The notes under the pieces: generated by a model
What the model saw: the letters and a program-made list of their open reading frames with translations, nothing else
Database searches by the model: none
What the model was told of the DNA's origin: nothing
Made by a program: the position numbers and the translations under genes
Source of the DNA: an uncultured Bacteroidales bacterium
GTDB taxonomy: Bacteria; Bacteroidota; Bacteroidia; Bacteroidales; Paludibacteraceae
NCBI GenBank assembly: GCA_946184695.1
Contig: CAMHGK010000002.1
Coordinates: 1-46,818, forward strand
Length of the DNA stretch: 46,818 bases
Reading direction: 5' to 3'
In this document: positions 40,778 to 46,818 of the stretch, in pieces
Layout: every line of letters begins with the position of its first letter
Position numbering within the stretch: the stretch's first letter is position 1

Positions 40778-42241
40778 TTAGAGCGACCATTCGTAGCCGT
40801 CCTTCGAGTCTTTTATCTTAAATCCGAGATTGGTAAGGCGGTTGCGAATAGCGTCGGATGTGGTCCAGTCTTTCTGCCGCTTGGCTTCAAGTCTGAGGTC
40901 GAGCAGCATATCCACGGCACCGTGGTACGCCTGTTCGTTGGCATTATTGGTGCTCCCGTTTTCAAGTTTTAGTCCGAGTATATCTTCCACGAACAGCTTC
41001 CATACATCTTGGAGTTCCTTGAGGTCGGCAGCACTAATGGTTGCCTTGCCGTCGGCTATGGTGTTGATAGCGCGTGCTGAGTCGAACAGCTCGGAGATGA
41101 CGATAGGGCTGTTCAGATCGTCCGACATGGCTTGCTCGCAACGACCGCGCAACCCTTCTAATCCGCCGACGGTAGTCTCTTCGGCGGGCTCTAACTTTCG
41201 GAGTCGGTTGTAGGTCTCGGTCAGTCGCGTCAAACCTTTCTCGGCAGCCTCAAGTGCCTCGGATGAGAAATCGACGGTAGAGCGGTAGTGTGCCATCAGG
41301 ATGAACAGTCGGATGGTCATTGGCGAGAACGGACGGGAGAGTAGGGGGTGGTTGCCCGTGAAGAACTGCTCAAGGGTGATGAAGTTGTTGTAGGACTTAC
41401 CCATCTTCTGACCGTTGATGGTAATCATGTTGTTGTGCATCCAGTAGCGGACGCTGTCGTGTCCTAAGGCAGCGCACGACTGTGCTATCTCGCACTCGTG
41501 GTGCGGGAACATAAGGTCCATGCCGCCGCCGTGTATGTCGAACTGTTCGCCTAAGTATTTGGTGCCCATGGTTGAGCACTCAAGGTGCCAGCCCGGGAAA
41601 CCCTCTGACCATGGTGATGGCCAGTGCATTATATGTTCCGGCGATGCCTTCTTCCATAGAGCGAAATCGAGCGGGCAGCGCTTCTCTGACTGTCCGTCAA
41701 GCTCGCGAGTGTTCTCGTAGAGCTCGTCGATATTTCTGCCCGATAGTTTGCCGTAGTGGTAGGTTTCGTTATATTTACGCACATCGAAATAAACGGACCC
41801 CTCTGAGATGTAGGCGAAGCCCGCGTCAAGAATTTTCTTTATGAACTCTATCTGCTCTATTATATGTCCTGAGGCGTGCGGTTCTATCGACGGCGGCAGC
41901 ACACCCAAGAGTTCCATGTCGTGGTGGTAGCGGTTGGTGAAGTACTGCACCACCTCCATAGGTTCTAATTGCTCGAGGCGCGCTTTCTTTTGTATCTTAT
42001 CCTCACCCTCGTCGGCGTCGTGCTCAAGGTGGCCTACGTCGGTTATGTTTCTCACATAGCGAACTTTATATCCAAGATGCTTCAGATAGCGGAAGAGCAG
42101 GTCGAAGGTGATAGCGGGACGCGCATGACCAAGATGGGCATCTCCATAAACGGTGGGACCGCATACGTACATACCCACATGACCGGAATTAAGCGGAACA
42201 AACTCCTCTTTTTGACGAGTTAAAGTGTTGTAGATTTGCAT
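40778..42241 (-). CDS. cysS: Cysteinyl-tRNA synthetase
   Basis: [53 protein letters not shown] (KMSKS-like). Confidence 0.97.
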   Translation of the reverse strand: MQIYNTLTRQKEEFVPLNSGHVGMYVCGPTVYGDAHLGHARPAITFDLLFRYLKHLGYKVRYVRNITDVGHLEHDADEGEDKIQKKARLEQLEPMEVVQYFTNRYHHDMELLGVLPPSIEPHASGHIIEQIEFIKKILDAGFAYISEGSVYFDVRKYNETYHYGKLSGRNIDELYENTRELDGQSEKRCPLDFALWKKASPEHIMHWPSPWSEGFPGWHLECSTMGTKYLGEQFDIHGGGMDLMFPHHECEIAQSCAALGHDSVRYWMHNNMITINGQKMGKSYNNFITLEQFFTGNHPLLSRPFSPMTIRLFILMAHYRSTVDFSSEALEAAEKGLTRLTETYNRLRKLEPAEETTVGGLEGLRGRCEQAMSDDLNSPIVISELFDSARAINTIADGKATISAADLKELQDVWKLFVEDILGLKLENGSTNNANEQAYHGAVDMLLDLRLEAKRQKDWTTSDAIRNRLTNLGFKIKDSKDGYEWSL

Positions 42242-42277
42242 AGTAGAAATAAGAAATAAAAAATAAGAAATAAAAAA

Positions 42278-43051
42278 TCACTTCATCCCTCTGAGCAGTT
42301 TGATATGTTCGTATGCTTCGTTGATGGCACGGAACTTCTCATTGGCTTTTTGCTTGATGTCGTCGCCTGCTGAGGCTACCTTGTCGGGGTGGTATTTCAT
42401 GGCCATCTTGCGGTAGGCTTTCTTCACCTCATCATCGGTAGCGGTGACCTCTATTTCGAGGGCGGTGTATGCCCAGTTGGCGTCGCGTCGAGGTTTGTAG
42501 ATAGCCACTATGGAGTCGAAGTCGCGTTGGCTGATACCCATTGACAGGGCTATCTGCTCCACCATACTCAACTCCTGACTGTTGATTTCGCCATCGGCTA
42601 TTGCTATGTTAACGAGAAACTGCAAGATGGTCAGGCGAGTGGAGTAGTTGACGTATTGCCGTATTTGCTGCGACACTGCCACGTGGTCGATTTGGCTTTC
42701 GAGGAGCTTCTTTAGTATCTGCAAAGCTTCTTGTGCCTGTTCGCCGTAGTTCTTTCTAAGAAAGTCCTTCACCACTTCGAGTTCCGTTTTCTTGACGTGC
42801 CCGTCGGCTTTCATCACGCATGCCGCAAGCACCAAGATAGATATCTTGATGTCGTTGGGCGTCACCCTTGTGCGGTTGCCCGACGGGTTGTCCGTGCTGC
42901 CTGTTGTAGCCTCGCCGGAGCTGTTGTCGCTGCCGGATGTCAGTGTTGGCACGTCCTCAATAAATGTTGCTACTATTATACCTATAACAGCACCTATCGG
43001 TCCGCCAAGTACAAACCCGAGTCCGCCTAATAACCATTTGCCTATCGACAT
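42278..43051 (-). CDS. TerB/DnaJ-domain protein (DjlA-like)
   Basis: Gly-rich N-terminal TM, TerB-like middle domain, C-terminal J domain YRKMAMKYHPDKVASAGDD. Start moved to 43051. Confidence 0.87.
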   Translation of the reverse strand: MSIGKWLLGGLGFVLGGPIGAVIGIIVATFIEDVPTLTSGSDNSSGEATTGSTDNPSGNRTRVTPNDIKISILVLAACVMKADGHVKKTELEVVKDFLRKNYGEQAQEALQILKKLLESQIDHVAVSQQIRQYVNYSTRLTILQFLVNIAIADGEINSQELSMVEQIALSMGISQRDFDSIVAIYKPRRDANWAYTALEIEVTATDDEVKKAYRKMAMKYHPDKVASAGDDIKQKANEKFRAINEAYEHIKLLRGMK

Positions 43052-43052
43052 A

Positions 43053-43862
43053 TCAGAGCAGTGTTTTAGGGTCGAGGTTATCTTTCTCGATATCAAGGAA
43101 GTACTTGTAGGTGCCTACCTTCAGTTCGTCGCAAGCCATCTCATCGCAAACGATGATTCCGTGCTGGTGCATCTGAAGTGCGGAGATAGTCCAGAAATGG
43201 TTAATGGGCTCTTCTACTGCATGCTGAAGCGCGCGGGCTTTATTGTGGCCATTGACAAGAATAAGTACCTCTTTAGCGTCCATAACGGTGCCTACACCAA
43301 CGGTGAGGGCAGTCTGGGGAACCTTAGTCACGTCGCCGTCGAAGAAACGAGAGTTGGCTATGATGGTATCGGTGGTGAGGGCTTTCTTGCGTGTGCGAGA
43401 TGTAAGTGATGAGCAAGGCTCATTGAAAGCTATGTGGCCATCGGGGCCTATACCGCCGAGGAATAGGTGAATGCCACCATAATAGCGTATCTTCTCTTCG
43501 TAGCGCGCGCACTCTGCCTGAAGATCAGGAGCATTACCGTTCAGGATATTGACGTTCTCTTTGCGAATGTCGATATGGGAGAAGAAGTTATCCCACATAA
43601 ACGAATGATAGCTCTGCGGGTGCTCCTCCGGAAGACCTACATACTCGTCCATGTTGAAGGTGACAACATTGCGAAAACTTACCTTACCCTGATTGCACAG
43701 TTCCACAAGTTTCTGATACATACCAAGCGGCGATGAACCCGTAGGAAGACCTAAAACAAACGGACGGCTCTCTTTAGCTCCAAACTCATTGATACGTTTA
43801 GCAACGTAGTTGGCTGCCCATTCTGACATAAGGGCATAGTCTTTCTCAATAATCAGTCTCAT
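43053..43862 (-). CDS. nagB: Glucosamine-6-phosphate deaminase
   Basis: [56 protein letters not shown]. Confidence 0.95.
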   Translation of the reverse strand: MRLIIEKDYALMSEWAANYVAKRINEFGAKESRPFVLGLPTGSSPLGMYQKLVELCNQGKVSFRNVVTFNMDEYVGLPEEHPQSYHSFMWDNFFSHIDIRKENVNILNGNAPDLQAECARYEEKIRYYGGIHLFLGGIGPDGHIAFNEPCSSLTSRTRKKALTTDTIIANSRFFDGDVTKVPQTALTVGVGTVMDAKEVLILVNGHNKARALQHAVEEPINHFWTISALQMHQHGIIVCDEMACDELKVGTYKYFLDIEKDNLDPKTLL

Positions 43863-43964
43863 ATTAGTAAAAGTTTATGTTTAACATAACATGTCGAAAA
43901 ACAACCCGCAAAGATACATATTTTTTTCGTAATTCGCGACTTTAAGGCAAAAAAATGCAATATG

Positions 43965-43996
43965 TTTGTATGTTTTGTAGATTTTTCTTACTTTTG
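43965..43996 (+). promoter_or_regulatory. Candidate dgt promoter
   Basis: TTTG (43965-43968), 20-nt spacer, TACTTTTG (43989-43996). Confidence 0.55.
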
Positions 43997-44029
43997 CAGA
44001 CTAAGAAGAACCCCATAAAACAGCTTTCT

Positions 44030-45370
44030 ATGGATTGGTCAAAACTCATCACTACCATACGTTTCGGTCAAGAAGACTATCACCACGACTCGCACGACAC
44101 TCGTAGCGAGTTCCAGCGTGACTACGACCGGCTCATCTTTTCTGCTCCTTTCCGCCGTATGCAAAACAAGACTCAGGTGTTTCCTTTGCCCGGGTCTGTA
44201 TTTGTGCATAACCGCTTGACACATAGTCTTGAAGTGTCGTGTGTGGGGCGCTCGCTCGGGCATAATGTATGCATTGAGCTCTCGCGGCGTCACGCGGAAT
44301 TATCAGGACTGCTCGACAGCGTTGAGTCGATAGTATCTGCTGCTTGCCTTGCACATGATATGGGCAATCCGCCTTTCGGACACTCAGGCGAGAAAGCTAT
44401 TGATACATATTTTTCTGAGGGTGAAGGCAGCAGGTTTCGGGAGTTGCTATCAGACGAGCAATGGGCCGACTGCGTACATTTTGAAGGCAATGCCAATGCT
44501 TTCAGGATACTGACGCATCAGTTCCGAGGCAGGCGGGCAGGCGGTTTTGTTATGACCTACCCGACAGTAGCATCGGTGGTCAAGTATCCGTATAGCGCCC
44601 TCTGTTCACCTAACAAGAAAGGCAAATTCGGCTTCTTTGCTTCCGACAAAGACTCATGGAAGTGCATTGCCGACCGACTTGGCATACCTCAGATGAGAGA
44701 TGTCGAGGGTAGGTTAATACCGGACTGCTATGTCAGGTACCCGTTGGTATGGCTCGTGGAGGCTGCCGACGATATATGCTATCAGGTGATGGATATTGAG
44801 GATGCTCATAAGCTTAGGATTATAACCTTCGACGAACTAAAGAACCTGTTTCTGCCGTTCTTCACCGACGAGCGTAAAAAGCGGATAGAGGAAACGCTCG
44901 ACCACGTCGCCGACCGCAACGAGCAGGTGGCGTACCTGCGCTCGTGTGTGGTGGGGACATTGGTGGACGCATGTGTGGAGGTGTTTGTTCAGAACGAGCA
45001 GCAGATTCTCGAAGGCTCATTCACCGGCTCGCTTATTAAGCGGACATGTCCGCGTATAGCTAATGCCTACTGCCATTGCTCCGATGTGGCAGTGGAGAAG
45101 ATTTACCGAGCGCAGGAGGTGCTTGACATAGAGCTCGCGGGTTATAAAATCATCTATATGCTCATGGAGGAACTGATACGTGCCGCTTTCGAGCCTGACA
45201 AGGCCTACTCGCGCCAACTGCTGCAGCGCATACCCTCGCAGTACGACATCAATGCCGCAGAGCCTTATCTGAAACTCCAGGCTATGATTGACTATGTATC
45301 GGGCATGACCGATGTCTATGCTCTTGACCTCTACCGCAAAATCACAGGTATGTCGCTCCCGATGATCTAA
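44030..45370 (+). CDS. dgt: Deoxyguanosinetriphosphate triphosphohydrolase-like HD protein
   Basis: RDYDRLIFSAPFRRMQNKTQVFPLPGSVFVHNRLTHSLEVSCVGRSLG, CLAHDMGNPPFGHSGE. Start moved to the ATG at 44030, downstream of the predicted promoter. Confidence 0.92.
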   Translation: MDWSKLITTIRFGQEDYHHDSHDTRSEFQRDYDRLIFSAPFRRMQNKTQVFPLPGSVFVHNRLTHSLEVSCVGRSLGHNVCIELSRRHAELSGLLDSVESIVSAACLAHDMGNPPFGHSGEKAIDTYFSEGEGSRFRELLSDEQWADCVHFEGNANAFRILTHQFRGRRAGGFVMTYPTVASVVKYPYSALCSPNKKGKFGFFASDKDSWKCIADRLGIPQMRDVEGRLIPDCYVRYPLVWLVEAADDICYQVMDIEDAHKLRIITFDELKNLFLPFFTDERKKRIEETLDHVADRNEQVAYLRSCVVGTLVDACVEVFVQNEQQILEGSFTGSLIKRTCPRIANAYCHCSDVAVEKIYRAQEVLDIELAGYKIIYMLMEELIRAAFEPDKAYSRQLLQRIPSQYDINAAEPYLKLQAMIDYVSGMTDVYALDLYRKITGMSLPMI

Positions 45371-45389
45371 AATCCCGATGATCTAAAAT
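45358..45389. repeat. Exact 16-bp tandem duplication across the dgt stop codon
   Basis: (CCCGATGATCTAAAAT)x2. Confidence 0.95.
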
Positions 45390-45427
45390 TATTTCTTATT
45401 GCTTATATCAATTCTCAATTATGCAAT

Positions 45428-46549
45428 ATGAATTCGCAAGACGAACTCTTACATATCATAGCGTTGCCTCTGCTGAGGGAGGTCGGACAGAAACGTGCTC
45501 ATGAACTCATTCGTTTCTTCGGTTCGGCAAGCGCTGTATTCTCCGCTTCTGCCGCTGACTTCGCCCGAATACCTAATATCTCACGCACGGCGGTTGAGAG
45601 TTTGTTAGCAGAGCGGCAGGCTGCTCTAAGACGTGCTCAGCAGGAGCTTGATTTCATCAATCGCCATCAGATACGCTGCTATTTTGTAGATGATGATGAC
45701 TATCCTTATCGACTTCGCGAGTGTGCCGATGCACCATTGCTGCTCTATTCTAAGGGCAACGTAGAGGTTAATAAGGGCAAGATGGTCTCTGTAGTTGGTA
45801 CACGCCAGCCCACAGAGCGCGGCAAGGAGCGTTGTCGCCGCTTCGTCTTGGAGCTGGCAGCTCGGGTGCCTGATATAACTATCGTCAGCGGACTTGCTTA
45901 CGGCATAGATGTCACCTCGCACCGTGCAGCCTTAGAGGCAGGCGTTCCTACTATCATCATCCCGGGGCACGGACTTGACCGCATCTATCCTGCTGTCAAC
46001 CGGCAGGTGGCGGTCAGTGCATTGCAAAACGGCGGCATACTCACTGAGTTCATGTCGCAGACCACTCCGGAGAGGCAGAATTTCATTGCCCGCAATAGGA
46101 TAATAGCGGGTTTGGCAGATGCACTTGTGGTGGTTGAGTCGAAGAGCAGGGGTGGTTCACTGATAACAGCTGAGATGGCGTTCTCTTATAATCGCGACGT
46201 GTTTGCGTTTGCAGGTAGGGCTGAGGATGAGAAGTCAGCAGGGTGCAACAACCTTATAAAACAGCAAAAGGCAATGCTCATCGACAATGCCGACGACTTT
46301 GTGAAGGCTATGCAGTGGGATGCCAAGCAATCGTCGCCTAAGCAGACCGAGTTGTTCGTGGAACTAAGCGAACAGGAGCAGCAACTGCTGAGCTTGCTTC
46401 GGCAACAGGAGGACAGTATGCACCTGAATAGCATACTCTTGGAGATGAAACTCTCGTTTACAGACGTCATGTCGCTGCTCTTTAATCTTGAGATGCAAGG
46501 ACTTATCAAATCACTTCCGGGCAGCTTTTACCGTGCAGTGATAGGGTAA
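45428..46549 (+). CDS. dprA: DNA-processing protein DprA
   Basis: SVVGTRQPTERGKE, IVSGLAYGIDVTSHRAAL, IIPGHGLDRIYP, GGILTEF, RNRIIAGLADALVVVESKSRGGSLITAEMA. Confidence 0.96.
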   Translation: MNSQDELLHIIALPLLREVGQKRAHELIRFFGSASAVFSASAADFARIPNISRTAVESLLAERQAALRRAQQELDFINRHQIRCYFVDDDDYPYRLRECADAPLLLYSKGNVEVNKGKMVSVVGTRQPTERGKERCRRFVLELAARVPDITIVSGLAYGIDVTSHRAALEAGVPTIIIPGHGLDRIYPAVNRQVAVSALQNGGILTEFMSQTTPERQNFIARNRIIAGLADALVVVESKSRGGSLITAEMAFSYNRDVFAFAGRAEDEKSAGCNNLIKQQKAMLIDNADDFVKAMQWDAKQSSPKQTELFVELSEQEQQLLSLLRQQEDSMHLNSILLEMKLSFTDVMSLLFNLEMQGLIKSLPGSFYRAVIG

Positions 46550-46550
46550 G

Positions 46551-46693
46551 GTCAGCGGTCAGCTGACAGTTCATTCATTCAGAGTTATGATTTGGACGTG
46601 AAACTATCGTTTTTTGTCCAAATCTATGTTTTTTTACCCACATTTGGACGAGAAACGATATTTCTCTTATTGTCGTCAGCAGTCAGCTGATAG
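46551..46693. repeat. Composite intergenic repeat bounded by 19-bp direct repeats
   Basis: GTCAGCGGTCAGCTGACAG (46551-46569) and GTCAGCAGTCAGCTGATAG (46675-46693) flank GATTTGGAC...GTCCAAATC and GAGAAA-CGATA-TTTCTC. Confidence 0.75.
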
Positions 46694-46769
46694 CTGATTT
46701 CCTTTCATTTGTGGTGAATGGAGCCCCAGAAGACAATCTGTTCCATCTGTGGGAATTTACCATAACAAG

Positions 46770-46794
46770 AGAGACGCCGTATAACGACGTCTCT
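46770..46794. repeat. Imperfect palindromic repeat, copy C of the AGAGACG family
   Basis: AGAGACGCCGT-ATA-ACGACGTCTCT, one mismatched pair. Confidence 0.8.
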
Positions 46795-46818
46795 ACAAGT
46801 GGCGGTTTATCAATACAT

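Noticed and set aside
42792-43409. 205-aa + ORF spanning the djlA-like/nagB junction
   Set aside because: Antisense to two recognised genes and without motifs.

Overview
The window looks like an ordinary chromosomal region from a Bacteroidota (probably Bacteroidales) genome. This is based on -7 boxes of the TAnnTTTG type with an upstream TTTG, the gene content, and the HD/lpxD/lpxC/lpxA gene order. I recognise about 40 coding regions and one tRNA-Arg(TCT). The main blocks, in order, are: (i) a possible exported redox cluster at the left edge: a truncated NapH/NapG-like polyferredoxin with an internal Tat motif, a Tat/lipobox aldo-keto reductase carrying ferredoxin motifs, tatA and tatC; (ii) lepB, wbqC-like, ilvE; (iii) a lipid A operon on the - strand in which LpxC lacks the FabZ fusion usual in this phylum; (iv) rpoD, an htrA/degP-type protease, a lone potA, guanine deaminase; (v) mreBCD-mrdA-rodA-mnmG, followed directly by a perfect 16-bp palindrome matching the bacterial parS consensus, then uvrC and tsaE; (vi) envelope and housekeeping genes including an S41 peptidase, lolD-like, gldB-like, sufS, gtrA, rsmA, corA, nadA, an OPT transporter, GT2, cysS, a DjlA-like protein, nagB, dgt and dprA. 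No CRISPR array, rRNA, transposase, prophage or obvious defence system was seen. The items most worth a second look are the Tat/Fe-S module, the parS candidate, a family of palindromic intergenic repeats (two perfect 24-nt copies and one imperfect copy), and three short tandem duplications that each span a stop codon. No searches were run; functional names come from recognised motifs in the translated ORFs.
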